Positions 35,864-45,651 of a DNA stretch of 58,955 nucleotides are shown here, one piece after another. Under the pieces are notes generated by a model that was not told the DNA's origin, ran no database searches, and saw only the letters and a list, made by a program, of their open reading frames with translations. The stretch is from an uncultured Bacteroidales bacterium (GTDB lineage Bacteria; Bacteroidota; Bacteroidia; Bacteroidales; UBA4417): positions 1 through 58,955 of the forward strand of contig CAIRMR010000004.1 in NCBI GenBank assembly GCA_903879715.1, written 5' to 3'. Every line of letters starts with the position of its first letter. Position 1 is the stretch's first letter. The position numbers were made by a program, and so were the translations under genes.

Positions 35864-36925
35864 ATGTCATTCGCTGAAACGATTATCCCCAAAGAACATC
35901 TGCTGGGTAAAACTCTTCCCGATCTGAAACGTATTGCCGGCAAGCTTGGGCTTCCGGCTTTTGTTGCTGCTCAGATTGCTTACTGGCTTTATAAAACGAA
36001 TATTCAGTCGTACGATGAGATGACGAATATTTCGAAGAAAGTCCGCTTATTGCTGGCTGAACATTATGAGCTGGGCGTTGTAGAGCCGGTGAAAGTTCAG
36101 CAATCGGAAGATGGAACAAAAAAATACCTGTTTCCGGTCAGCAGCCATAAGTTTATAGAAACTGCATTTATCCCTGATGCCAGGCGAAATACACTCTGTG
36201 TTTCTTCACAGGTAGGTTGTAAGATGGGTTGTTTATTCTGTGCCACGGGTCGTCAGGGATTCCAGGATCAATTATCGGCAGGGCAAATCATCAATCAGCT
36301 GCGCAGTATTCCTGAAAGAGAATTGATAACGAACATCGTTTTCATGGGAATGGGAGAACCTTTCGATAATGCAGAAGAGGTCATGAAGGCGCAGGAAATT
36401 TTAACAGCCGCTTATGGTTTTGAACTGAGCGCGCGAAAAGTTACGGTTTCTACAATTGGAATTGTTCCGGCCATGGAGGTATTTCTGCGCGAAAGCAAAT
36501 GCAACCTGGCTGTTAGCATGCATTCGCCCTTCGACGAGGAGCGCCGCAAGCTGATGCCCATTCAGCATGTGTATCCTATTAAAGATGTAATTGATACTAT
36601 TAATTGTGCCGACCTGGGTAAATACCGCAGGGTATCCATCGAATACATTGTTTTTGGCGAATTGAACGATACACAAAAACATGTTAAAGAACTGGCGCGT
36701 TTGTTGAATAAAACACGTTGCCGGATAAATCTGATCCATTTTCATCCGGTTCCAAATGTTCCGCTTCCTCCAACAAATGAAGATCGATTAATTGAATTTC
36801 AACGTGCGCTTAATGAAAAGGGAATTGTAACAACGATAAGAGCTTCACGAGGACTTGATATTGACGCGGCCTGCGGTTTGCTCTCGACAAAAGCATTAAT
36901 TCAGCGTGAAAATGGAGATTTTTAG
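35864..36925 (+). CDS. rlmN: 23S rRNA A2503/tRNA A37 methyltransferase RlmN
   Basis: A 353-residue radical-SAM enzyme that methylates C2 of A2503 in 23S rRNA and A37 in some tRNAs. The iron-sulphur motif C(X3)C(X2)C is Cys119-Cys123-Cys126 (VGCKMGCLFCATG); GMGEPFDN and the C-terminal catalytic cysteine in DAACGLL are also present, which distinguish RlmN/Cfr from other radical-SAM proteins. Length is normal. It lacks nearby ribosome genes; the adjacent reductase could supply electrons, which is inference. Confidence 0.94.
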   Translation: MSFAETIIPKEHLLGKTLPDLKRIAGKLGLPAFVAAQIAYWLYKTNIQSYDEMTNISKKVRLLLAEHYELGVVEPVKVQQSEDGTKKYLFPVSSHKFIETAFIPDARRNTLCVSSQVGCKMGCLFCATGRQGFQDQLSAGQIINQLRSIPERELITNIVFMGMGEPFDNAEEVMKAQEILTAAYGFELSARKVTVSTIGIVPAMEVFLRESKCNLAVSMHSPFDEERRKLMPIQHVYPIKDVIDTINCADLGKYRRVSIEYIVFGELNDTQKHVKELARLLNKTRCRINLIHFHPVPNVPLPPTNEDRLIEFQRALNEKGIVTTIRASRGLDIDAACGLLSTKALIQRENGDF

Positions 36926-36956
36926 TCTCTGATGTATTTCATACTGAAATAGTTGT

Positions 36957-36964
36957 TACTTTTG
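36957..36964 (+). promoter_or_regulatory. Probable -7 box of the response regulator gene
   Basis: TACTTTTG matches TAnnTTTG exactly, 25 bp before ATG 36990. No good -33 element is apparent. Confidence 0.45.
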
Positions 36965-36989
36965 TTTTACTTAATAATAGCGCTGCCGG

Positions 36990-37757
36990 ATGATCGTTAA
37001 CCGTACGATAATACTAGTCGAAGACTCTGATTCAGATCGTCTTCTGTTCTCAAAGTATTTAAAGCAAATTGGGTATGACTGTTTATGCATGGATAGCGCA
37101 GACAGGTTGATTTCCCAAATCGATGGAGTGGAAACCAGTATTATTTTAATGGATATTGAAATGCCCGGCATTACCGGTTTGGAAGCTGCGTTGATACTCC
37201 GGAAGCGCGAGGAACAGAGTGGAAAAAAACATATTATCATTGCCCTTACCGCCCACAATGATGAAAATATTATGGGAATTGTGGCTACAGCCGGATTTGA
37301 TGATTATCTGCAAAAACCAATAACCAAGCAGGAACTTAAAGCAAAATTATCCAGGTATATATTTAACGAATCAGGTACAATGGCATCTTCATCCGATCTA
37401 AAGCAGGAAAACGGCTCTTCGAAAGGAAAACTCTATTCGTTGGATATGTTTGAAGCTGATGAACCAGATTTTGTCCGCTCAATTGTTGAAATGTTTGTTG
37501 AGAACACTCCTGGCTCAATAGCCGCCATCAAAAAAGCGTTTGAATTAGATGAAATGGAAACGGTGAGGCAACAAGCGCATAAACTTAAACCCCATTTTTC
37601 GTTCTTCGGTGCAGCTGGGTTGCAGCAAACATTCCAGATGATTGAAGATTATGCAAAAGGGAATGATAATAAAGAACAACTTCCTGATCTGATTAACAGT
37701 GCCGAGAAAAAAATTCTTCTCATGGTTGAGCAAATGAGAACGGATCTGCTTTCATAG
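36990..37757 (+). CDS. Response regulator receiver fused to an HPt domain
   Basis: A 255-residue signalling protein. The N-terminal receiver has Glu11-Asp12 and the phospho-acceptor Asp55 (LMDIEMPG), with Thr and Lys switch residues in ALTAH and LQKP. After a flexible linker (about 128-148) there is an HPt domain with phospho-accepting His197 (QQAHKLKPHFSFFG). No output domain and no kinase are next to it, so it should be a phosphorelay intermediate between a hybrid kinase elsewhere and another regulator. Confidence 0.86.
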   Translation: MIVNRTIILVEDSDSDRLLFSKYLKQIGYDCLCMDSADRLISQIDGVETSIILMDIEMPGITGLEAALILRKREEQSGKKHIIIALTAHNDENIMGIVATAGFDDYLQKPITKQELKAKLSRYIFNESGTMASSSDLKQENGSSKGKLYSLDMFEADEPDFVRSIVEMFVENTPGSIAAIKKAFELDEMETVRQQAHKLKPHFSFFGAAGLQQTFQMIEDYAKGNDNKEQLPDLINSAEKKILLMVEQMRTDLLS

Positions 37758-37966
37758 GACATTTTCCTTAAACCTTTAGCTTTTTGCTGTTTGCCAACTT
37801 TTTGGTGACCGTTTCATGTATTGTTGTTTATCTAGCGAACTGATTTTCAGAATTTTAATGACTATTTGTAGGCTGAGATCATAGCTTTGAATGGTGTGAA
37901 ATGAAACAGCTGCTTTTTATAAATATCCGGTTAATTGTTATAATATCACCTGATTAATACTAAATT

Positions 37967-37974
37967 TAAGTTTG
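37967..37974 (+). promoter_or_regulatory. Probable -7 box of the MATE gene
   Basis: TAAGTTTG matches TAnnTTTG, 19 bp before ATG 37994. The 236-bp gap before the MATE gene otherwise shows no gene. Confidence 0.45.
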
Positions 37975-37993
37975 AATCTATTACTTTTAACGA

Positions 37994-39361
37994 ATGAAGA
38001 ACCTGACCGAGGGCAACAGCGGAAGCCTTATTTTTAAGTTTGCCATTCCGATGCTTATAGGAAATGTATTTCAACAGTTATACAATGTTGTCGATAGTAT
38101 TATTGTAGGCCGTTATATTGGCAAACAAGCCCTTGCTGCAGTTGGGGCTTCATTCCCGCTGATTTTCATGCTTATTTCTTTTGTGGTTGGGGTGGCTATG
38201 GGAACAACAATCATAGTTTCCCAGTATTTCGGAGCCAGGGATATTAAGATGGTAAAGCGTTCCATCGAAACCATGTACATCTTCCTGTTTTTTGCTTCCA
38301 TTCTTGTAACAATCCTCGGCATTACGTTAAGCGGCCCGATTTTCAGGCTGATAAACCTTCCTGAGGATGTTATGCCACAGGCAATTACATATTTCAATGT
38401 ATATTTAACCGGAACAGTGTTTTTTTTCGGATTCAATGGAATCAGTTCAGTGTTACGTGGGTTGGGCGATTCGAAAACGCCACTTTATTTTCTTATCTTT
38501 TCAACAGTGATGAATGCAATTCTCGTCTGGCTGTTTGTGGCGGTTTTCAAATGGGGTGTTGCCGGATCTGCCTGGGCGACAGTGATTGCGCAGGCCGGCG
38601 CTTTTTTTTCCGGGATAATCTACCTTAACCGTACTCATGAAATTGTTAAATTAAATAGTCTCAGGCTTGTCTTCGACAGGGCTATTTTCAGGAAAAGTCT
38701 TATGATCGGATTGCCAACCGGGCTGCAGCAAACCTTTGTTTCGATGGGAATGCTGGCTGTAACCCGTATTGTAAATGGGTTCGGTACCGATGTTATTGCT
38801 GCTTACAGTGTGGCCATGCGGCTAGACTCACTTGCGGGTATGCCTGCCATGAATTTTGGCGCGGCGCTGTCAACATTTGTAGGTCAGAACCTGGGCGCAA
38901 ATAAGCCGGAAAGGGTAAAACAAGGATTTAAGGCAACCTTGATGATGTCAGGAGCGCTGGCATTGCTGACCAGTTTGCTTGTTATTGTTTTCCGGCAGCA
39001 GTTGATGCATCTTTTTACTGATGATTCTGCTGTTATTGCCATAGGTGCTGAATACCTGGTTATTGTGAGCTCCTTCTATGTCTTTTTTTCAGCTATGTTT
39101 GTCATCGGAGGTGTAATGCGCGGTGCCGGCGATACACTAATTCCTATGTTTATAACGCTGTTCTCCCTTTGGGTGATTCGTATCCCGGCGGCATGGATAC
39201 TTTCACGTTATTTCGGCGTGGATGGTATCTGGTGGTCAATCCCAGTCGCCTGGTTTATTGGCATGTCACTTTCGTACCTGTATTATTTAAAAGGCAACTG
39301 GAAAACTAAGGTTGTCGTTAAGCAAAGACCTTTGGTGACGGAGGAGGTGATGATTGATTAG
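37994..39361 (+). CDS. MATE-family multidrug/sodium antiporter
   Basis: A 455-residue inner-membrane protein with about twelve hydrophobic helices in two homologous halves. The N-terminal MKNLTEGNSGSLIFKFAIPML, QLYNVVDSIIVGRYIG and the repeat in the second half (MPAMNFGAALSTFVGQNLGA) are typical of the NorM/DinF-like MATE family. It exports cationic or lipophilic compounds in exchange for sodium or protons. Substrate unknown. It stands alone, convergent with the outer-membrane gene downstream. Confidence 0.9.
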   Translation: MKNLTEGNSGSLIFKFAIPMLIGNVFQQLYNVVDSIIVGRYIGKQALAAVGASFPLIFMLISFVVGVAMGTTIIVSQYFGARDIKMVKRSIETMYIFLFFASILVTILGITLSGPIFRLINLPEDVMPQAITYFNVYLTGTVFFFGFNGISSVLRGLGDSKTPLYFLIFSTVMNAILVWLFVAVFKWGVAGSAWATVIAQAGAFFSGIIYLNRTHEIVKLNSLRLVFDRAIFRKSLMIGLPTGLQQTFVSMGMLAVTRIVNGFGTDVIAAYSVAMRLDSLAGMPAMNFGAALSTFVGQNLGANKPERVKQGFKATLMMSGALALLTSLLVIVFRQQLMHLFTDDSAVIAIGAEYLVIVSSFYVFFSAMFVIGGVMRGAGDTLIPMFITLFSLWVIRIPAAWILSRYFGVDGIWWSIPVAWFIGMSLSYLYYLKGNWKTKVVVKQRPLVTEEVMID

Positions 39362-39377
39362 CGGGTATTCAAAATAG

Positions 39378-39531
39378 AAAATAGAAAATGGGTATTGGAA
39401 AATGGTATATAATAGCTAATTAAGTTTTCAATATACTTTTTAAACCAATTCAGATTCTGGTAACTATTCAGATGAGTATGCCATTTAAATTATATCCAAA
39501 CATCACAAACCATCTACCCATTTTCTATTTT
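39378..39531. repeat. 17-bp perfect inverted repeat between convergent genes
   Basis: AAAATAGAAAATGGGTA (39378-39394) is the exact reverse complement of 39515-39531. The arms are 120 bp apart, between two convergent genes. The left arm lies in a short AAAATAG-type tract. It resembles small intergenic repeats common in this phylum; a terminator role is possible but the loop is long. Confidence 0.55.
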
Positions 39532-39555
39532 CCATTAACTTTTTTCCTCTCCCTT

Positions 39556-41289
39556 TCAGAAAGAATAACTCACCCCACCCATCAGGTTAAACCCATACGA
39601 CCGGTAATTATTCCACCGGTAATATTTATTATTGGTAAGATTATTAAAGTTAATCCAGAATGAAAGTGCTTTCGTAAAGCGGTATTCGGCTCCAAGATTA
39701 AGATCTGCCCAGCCTTTCAGTTCTGTAGCAGCCATGATATAAGGTTTGATAGTTTCGCCCGTAATTGAATCGGTTTTTGGAGCCAGTGCCCATACCGGAC
39801 CATTAAAAACGGCTTTAGCTGTAATTACGATTTTGCTTTGTATGTCGTACCTGGCTGTGAATTCCACTTCATAGGCCGGTTTGTACCAGGCGTATTGCTG
39901 ACGAAGAGTTTTATAATGCGAGTAAGTTCCGTTAAGGGCCAGGCGCAGGTGCTCTGCCTTTACAAATTCAAGTTCGCCTTTGAGTTTAACTGCGTTGATA
40001 TTGTCGTAAATCACTGCAAAGCTGTTCAGAAGATAAGCGTTATTGTCAGTTACAAAAAGCGGATTGTTTTCGAAAGTGCTGCTTGAAATGCTTCCGTTAA
40101 AATTGAAAATCCGGCTGATATTACTCTTGAAACCTCCGTAAATCCTGAATTTCTCATATTCGTAATTCCATGGAATCACGGAACTGATGTATAAATTCTG
40201 TTCTGTGATGTTTTGTAACGAAGATCGCTCTATGCTACCGGTAAACCCGGCATATACCTTCAGCACATCCGGTATAAGTTCCAGGCGTGCTTCAGCAACA
40301 GGATATAACCTGACAACCGAAACCGGACCGGTAGCAATTTTCAGATCTATTCCGGCCATAAAGCTATATTCGTTCACGTCGGCTTTGATAAATGGATTTA
40401 TTGTAAGAATTCCGCTATTGGTTATTCCAAGCGAATCGACCTGGTTCAGGTGATTATATCCGGCTGTTACGCCCAGTACCTGGCCGAAGCCAACTTTAAA
40501 TAAATCGTAGCGTTTATCGAAGGTAGTAGTAAGATGTACATTATTTTCTCTGGCTTCATTCATTCCGGCCATATGGTAAAACGAAAGTCCGACAGAATGG
40601 TTAAGTTTATCTTTATCCTTGTAGTTGCTGCTGAATGTAGCTGATGCTCCGGCTGTATAATAGCGCTGTTTAACATCATCTTTTTGAATAACCGTATCAG
40701 GAAAATCACCGGGTTTGTAGCCATACAGGTGAAGCCCGTCGCGGTAGTAGTAAGCTTTTCCGGTTAAGGTAAGCTCATCAAAATATTTTGTGGCAGTTAC
40801 ATCAGCTTCGTTACGGCTGTTAGTCGGAGGTCCATAATCCTTTATCTTACCCGCAGCCGATTGATGTTTTAGATGAACAGATGTAAGATATTGTTTGGAT
40901 CGCAGAGAACTCATAAACAACTCACCATATAAAGCCGAATAATTTCCGGCACCGGCACGGATATAATTCCGGTATAACTTACTGATAGGTTCAGCGACCA
41001 GTTTAACCGCGGGCAATGGTTCAATCACAGGTTTAACTTCCGCCATACGTGGCGCGACGGAATAATTCATTACAGGAACTTTTGTAATGGAATCGTCGAT
41101 AGCCGGGTTGCTGCTGATTTTAAACGCGTCGGGAATAATCGGGTCGAAAGGCGCAACTACAGTAATTTCTTCATTGTAGGTTTTAGCTGGTTTAGCCGGT
41201 TTAACCTGGGCAAGCACTGTTGTTGATACAACAGATACAAGAGAACAAACCAGTGTTACTGTGAGGATTTTATATTTTGACACTTTCAT
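39556..41289 (-). CDS. Outer-membrane beta-barrel protein, TonB-receptor-like barrel
   Basis: A 577-residue protein with a signal peptide (about 1-28, ending VLAQ). After a Pro-rich periplasmic stretch (about 30-105, VAPFDPIIPDAFK) the rest is alternating beta strands ending in GGVSYSF, with a terminal Phe as in barrel proteins. The barrel resembles that of TonB-dependent receptors but there is no plug domain. It is 57 bp downstream of a giant TPR gene on the same strand; the two probably work together in envelope assembly or uptake. Confidence 0.78.
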   Translation of the reverse strand: MKVSKYKILTVTLVCSLVSVVSTTVLAQVKPAKPAKTYNEEITVVAPFDPIIPDAFKISSNPAIDDSITKVPVMNYSVAPRMAEVKPVIEPLPAVKLVAEPISKLYRNYIRAGAGNYSALYGELFMSSLRSKQYLTSVHLKHQSAAGKIKDYGPPTNSRNEADVTATKYFDELTLTGKAYYYRDGLHLYGYKPGDFPDTVIQKDDVKQRYYTAGASATFSSNYKDKDKLNHSVGLSFYHMAGMNEARENNVHLTTTFDKRYDLFKVGFGQVLGVTAGYNHLNQVDSLGITNSGILTINPFIKADVNEYSFMAGIDLKIATGPVSVVRLYPVAEARLELIPDVLKVYAGFTGSIERSSLQNITEQNLYISSVIPWNYEYEKFRIYGGFKSNISRIFNFNGSISSSTFENNPLFVTDNNAYLLNSFAVIYDNINAVKLKGELEFVKAEHLRLALNGTYSHYKTLRQQYAWYKPAYEVEFTARYDIQSKIVITAKAVFNGPVWALAPKTDSITGETIKPYIMAATELKGWADLNLGAEYRFTKALSFWINFNNLTNNKYYRWNNYRSYGFNLMGGVSYSF

Positions 41290-41346
41290 ATACTTTTGAA
41301 AATTAAATTTGCAATCAACTTTCCGGTTTCATTCTTCTGCTTTTTA

Positions 41347-44300
41347 CTATGGCGTTTCAGCTATAGCTGCAAGTTTCTCTTTGGCAATCGTCACCAGGTC
41401 ATTACCCTGGTAATTGTCGATAATGCTCTGCAAAGTTGACTTTGCCTGGAAAGTGTTTCCTTTTTTAACATATACATCCGAAAGAAGCAGAAAACCTTTG
41501 GCAACCCAATAATCGTAGGAAGCGAATCCTTCGGATAAAGCGAAGACAGATTTTTCGCATTTGTCATATTCCTCGTTTTCGAACTCAAGTTGAGCCAGCA
41601 TATATTTTGCTTCGGCAGCCATTTCGTTTTTCGAAAGTTTCACGGTTTCTTCAAACTCCCTGCGGGCAAGGTCAGTATTGGTCAGTTCGTAAGCCGACCG
41701 CGCGATGGTGAAATGGGCCTCGGTAGCCAGGTTATCGGTGAGCTTATCAACGGCTAATAGCTTTTGAGCTGATTGTATGGCCAGCCCGTAGCGTTTCAGC
41801 GCGTAGTTGCATTGCATCTGACCGGCCAGTGCATTCATTATCATACCTGGCTGATCGGCAGTTTCTTCGAGGAGGATATAACTTTCAAGCGCTGTTTCGT
41901 AATTTCCACGCTGGTGATGGATTTGCGCGGTTCGTGTAGCAGCATTGGCCGTGAAACGCGAACGCTGCTGTGCCAGTATAAATTCATAATTCTTCAGAGC
42001 GTTATCGAAACGCTGCGCGCGATAGTCACATTCTGCTTTATAAAAATTGGCTTCCAGGATAAACGATCCTTCAGGGAACTTGTTGATATACTTTGTGAAA
42101 CCATCATTAGCCTTATCGCAGTTGCCGTTCATATATTGGTTTTCGGCCGCAATATAGGTGAGCGAATCCTGTTCCGAACGCGAAATATCCGCCTGTGGTA
42201 CCTCTTTTGTGAAATCGACATATTCGTCCACTTGGTTCATTTCCACATAGATGCTCTTTACACTTCCTAATGCTTCTTTCGATTCGGGAGTACCCGGGTA
42301 ATCTTTGGCGACACGTTTTAAGGTTGTAAGAGCTTCCTGGTCACGGTTTTGGTTGAAGTATATCAGGCCGGTTTTCAGAAGTGATTTTTTAACATAAGGA
42401 CTGCCGGGAAATTCTTTTCCTACACGCTGAAAATAGGTAAGCGCTTCATTATCGCGGTTCAAAACATTATAGGTGAGACCAATTTCATAAAGCGCGTCAT
42501 CGGTGTAATTCGATTTGCTGTAGGATTGGAGCATCTTTCTTAAAGTGGTGATTTTATTTTCCATTTCACCTTGCACACCATAACTGATTCCAGCCTGGTA
42601 CAAAGCGTAATCTGCATCATTTCCCTTCGACGTAGCGGCTTTAAGATAATATTCAACAGCTGTTGAATAATCTTTTGTCATAAAATAACAGTCACCAAGG
42701 CGTAGGTAGGCATCTGTGGTCATTTTAAGATCCGTTTTCTTCTCAGCCAGATATTTACGGAAACCGTTCGCGGCTTTGGTGTAGTCTTTCTTCTTAAAAT
42801 AGCAATAACCGATGTTGTAATTGGCGGTGTTGAATAATTGCTGTTTTGTCGCTCCCGGAGTCACCAGGAATTTATTAAACGCGTCGGCAGCTTCGTCCCA
42901 CCTGGCTGTGCGATAGTAGGCCTCGCCGGTCCAATAGGAGGATAATGCTTTTATTGAATTATCAGAAGTGAGTTCCTTTGCCTGAGCAAAAAGTTGTATA
43001 GACCCATCATAATCTGATTCGTTAAATAGTTCAACACCACGGTAATATGCAATTTTCTGGAAAGCCGCATCGAGCCGGGTGCTGCGTTTTTTAATGTGCT
43101 GAATACTTATCAGTGCATTCTTGTAATTTTTGGTGAGAAGGTATAAATCGGCCAGGTATCCGTACAATTCATCACGGCGAACGGATTCCGGGTATTGGGA
43201 AAGGTAATCCTGTAAGGCTGTAACGGCTTCATTATATGGATTATATGAAAGTTCTACAGCTAGTTTTGCGTAATTAAACAGGGCTTCTTCAGCCAGTTGC
43301 GGATCACCTTTGATTTTAAAAGCTGAATTAAAAGCATTAAAGGCAAAGCGTTTCTGGTTTGTTTTTAAATAACAGTCGCCCAGGTGATAATATGCATTTT
43401 GCGCAAGCGAATCCTGCCCCGAAGTTACAAGCTGGAAATATTTGATTGCCTGGCTATAATTACCGTTTTTATAATTGGCGAACGCAATTTCGTAATTATC
43501 AGCAATAGAAACTGAGGATGGTTTGGATTCGAGATATTGGTTAAAATACTTGAGCGCTGTTTTGTATTCCTTCTGATGGAAGTACGCGTCTGCAGTAAGA
43601 CGGGCTATTTCCGCGGTTTTCTTATCACTGCCAAGTTCCAGCAGGGGTAATGATTTAGCCAGTAATTCATCGTAACGGCCCTGTAAAGCGTATATCTGAA
43701 CAATATAATAATTCACCACATCGCGGAAGGTTTCGTCGGTTGCAACCCGTTCGAAGTGTATCAGGGCTGTTTCATAGTTTTTTTCGGAATAAGCAATATG
43801 CCCGTAGTAATAGTTGGCGGGAATATTGTATTTGTTAGGCTTTTCGGTGAGTAAAGTAAAATTTTCGCGGGCTTTTTTCAGGTCATCAGTTTTAAAGCAG
43901 GCATATCCCATTTTGAAATAGTATTCGTCTTGTTTTTCCTGCGATAATTCGAACCGCTCAACTTTATTAAAACTTTCGATTGCCCTTTTGTATTCTTTGT
44001 TTGAAAGCTGAAGTTTGGCAAGTTCAAAATTCGCGTCATTAACCTGGGCATTCTGGGGATATGTTTCGATAAATTTCTCAAAACGGGCAGAAGCGTCAGG
44101 ATGAAAGAGTTGTGCGGCGCACATGGCAGCATAATATTCGGAGCCTGCCTGGATGTTCGACTGTTCGCCAACGGCAAGTTCGTCAAAAATTACCTGGGCA
44201 GAACCATATTTGGCCTTTGTAAAAAGGTCAAGTGCCTGATCGTACGATGCTTGCGGATTACTGTAGAAACTTGTATTTTGTGCCGACACCTGCAAATACA

Positions 44301-44352
44301 GGCTTGAAATCAGTATACAAAATGCGAGTGTTAAAATACGGGATCTATTCAT
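41347..44352 (-). CDS. Giant periplasmic TPR protein
   Basis: A 1001-residue protein with a signal peptide (about 1-24, ending VSAQ) and almost nothing but tetratricopeptide repeats: more than fifteen can be counted, for example YFKMGYACFKTDDLKKAREN and AYLRLGDCYFMTKDYSTAVE. It ends near KEKLAAIAETP without a further domain. TPR arrays bind other proteins. The neighbouring barrel gene suggests a partner in the outer membrane, similar in style to YbgF/BamD-type assemblies; no closer assignment is possible. Confidence 0.82.
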   Translation of the reverse strand: MNRSRILTLAFCILISSLYLQVSAQNTSFYSNPQASYDQALDLFTKAKYGSAQVIFDELAVGEQSNIQAGSEYYAAMCAAQLFHPDASARFEKFIETYPQNAQVNDANFELAKLQLSNKEYKRAIESFNKVERFELSQEKQDEYYFKMGYACFKTDDLKKARENFTLLTEKPNKYNIPANYYYGHIAYSEKNYETALIHFERVATDETFRDVVNYYIVQIYALQGRYDELLAKSLPLLELGSDKKTAEIARLTADAYFHQKEYKTALKYFNQYLESKPSSVSIADNYEIAFANYKNGNYSQAIKYFQLVTSGQDSLAQNAYYHLGDCYLKTNQKRFAFNAFNSAFKIKGDPQLAEEALFNYAKLAVELSYNPYNEAVTALQDYLSQYPESVRRDELYGYLADLYLLTKNYKNALISIQHIKKRSTRLDAAFQKIAYYRGVELFNESDYDGSIQLFAQAKELTSDNSIKALSSYWTGEAYYRTARWDEAADAFNKFLVTPGATKQQLFNTANYNIGYCYFKKKDYTKAANGFRKYLAEKKTDLKMTTDAYLRLGDCYFMTKDYSTAVEYYLKAATSKGNDADYALYQAGISYGVQGEMENKITTLRKMLQSYSKSNYTDDALYEIGLTYNVLNRDNEALTYFQRVGKEFPGSPYVKKSLLKTGLIYFNQNRDQEALTTLKRVAKDYPGTPESKEALGSVKSIYVEMNQVDEYVDFTKEVPQADISRSEQDSLTYIAAENQYMNGNCDKANDGFTKYINKFPEGSFILEANFYKAECDYRAQRFDNALKNYEFILAQQRSRFTANAATRTAQIHHQRGNYETALESYILLEETADQPGMIMNALAGQMQCNYALKRYGLAIQSAQKLLAVDKLTDNLATEAHFTIARSAYELTNTDLARREFEETVKLSKNEMAAEAKYMLAQLEFENEEYDKCEKSVFALSEGFASYDYWVAKGFLLLSDVYVKKGNTFQAKSTLQSIIDNYQGNDLVTIAKEKLAAIAETP

Positions 44353-44651
44353 ATCTAAATGCTGAAAATCAGGATTAAAGGTACTGTATTAAGACAGGAG
44401 CGTTGAGTAGGGGAGAGGTAACTTATCAACAGTAGTGGTTTGAAAACTTAACGCTGATGCATGAAGTATAGTATGTGGTTGTGAAGATTTTGGAATTTGG
44501 ATATGTGAATTCTATATTGAAATAACCGTACAATATTTTTTCAGATGGAATAATCATTGCACTCTTTGCTTCATCATTGCGTCCTTGCGTTAAAAAAAAT
44601 AAATAAACGCGGGGACACCAGGTTTTCCGCCATCAAAAATGCAACACTCAG

Positions 44652-45054
44652 GTGACAACCCTGTAAGCAGGATTCTGTTCCCTTGGGCCTGTTGCCGACC
44701 CGCCGGTTTCCATCATTTATCTGGGACCGTCATCACTAACGGCCTCTAACGACCTACCCCCCGGGCATCGGGCGAGCAACCCTTACAGCAACCGCTTGCG
44801 CGGAGCTACTCCCGGTATATTTGGTCTTTCAACCCATAAGGTTTACCCTCAGGTGTATCGCTACACACTGGCGTGGGCTCTTACCCCGCGTTTTCACCCT
44901 TATCCGCCTAAGGCGGACGGTATATTTTCTGTGGCACTGGCTGTTCCCACGGTGTTCAGCCGCAGGACCTTCCCGTTAGGAAGTATGGCGCTCTGTGTTG
45001 TCCTGACTTTCCTTACCCGCGGACAAGCCGGGATACGATAGAACAGGTTGTCAC
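44652..45054 (-). ncRNA. rnpB: RNase P RNA (type A)
   Basis: The catalytic RNA that matures tRNA 5' ends. On the minus strand the ends pair as helix P1: GTGACAACCTG (45054-45044) with the segment at 44652-44663. Conserved type A blocks are visible: GGAAAGTCAGGACAACACAG, ACAGAGCGCCAT, CTTCCTAACGGGAAG, TAAGGGTGAAA, AGAGCCCACGCC and GAGGCCGTTAGTGATGACGG. The 5' end is placed by the promoter box just upstream. About 403 nt, usual for the family. An 81-codon frame on the plus strand inside it is not a gene. Confidence 0.93.
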
Positions 45055-45059
45055 CGGTG

Positions 45060-45067
45060 CAAAGGTA
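45060..45067 (-). promoter_or_regulatory. -7 promoter box of rnpB
   Basis: TACCTTTG on the minus strand matches TAnnTTTG exactly; its last base is 6 bp before the predicted RNA 5' end at 45054, the right distance for a -7 element. This independent agreement supports both calls. Confidence 0.65.
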
Positions 45068-45651
45068 CAGAAAATGTGCTGACTAATGCTTTGTGACGGG
45101 TATTAAACTTCTTTTACGCCAGTTGACAGGTTTGTAATAAGATCAAATGGGTTTTAGAGGAAATGGATTTTAAAATACCGCTTTTTATTCTGTAACTATT
45201 TTTTATGAATTAATTGTTCTCATCAGATATTTAAGGCGATACATAAAAACTGAAAAGCAAAACAACAATAAGATATAAACTAATGATGCATATGTATATA
45301 TTGTGCGTATCTTTGTGTTTCGGATATATAGTATGCATCTCCCGATGGACTACTTGTGGTTTTCTCATACTTATTCTTCCTTGTATTCTTCTCGTTAGCG
45401 ATTAACTTGTTTCAATTTGATATTTGGTTACTTGTAAGCATTAGCTGATGAGTAAATAAAACGATGTTGTGAGCCTGAATTCTAAAAAGAAGAATGAAAA
45501 GTGAATTTATAACACATTAGCTCTCAGCTTAATTTTATTTGCATTAGTGAAAACCTGATCTCAGGATTAGTCGCCGGATTATTTAATACAATCAGATATA
45601 ATAAATGAGAATATAAAAATGGTACTAATAATCATTAAAATTCGCAAAATC
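45068..45651. other. Intergenic stretch without recognisable gene
   Basis: AT-rich sequence between the divergent rnpB and the secreted propeller gene. No open frame, hairpin-plus-T-run or repeat was recognised. It must contain the promoter of the downstream gene, but no exact TAnnTTTG close to its start was found. Confidence 0.5.

Noticed and set aside
39472..39663. 63-codon plus-strand frame
   Set aside because: Overlaps the C-terminus of the outer-membrane barrel gene; composition not coding-like.
44796..45041. 81-codon plus-strand frame
   Set aside because: Entirely inside the RNase P RNA on the other strand.
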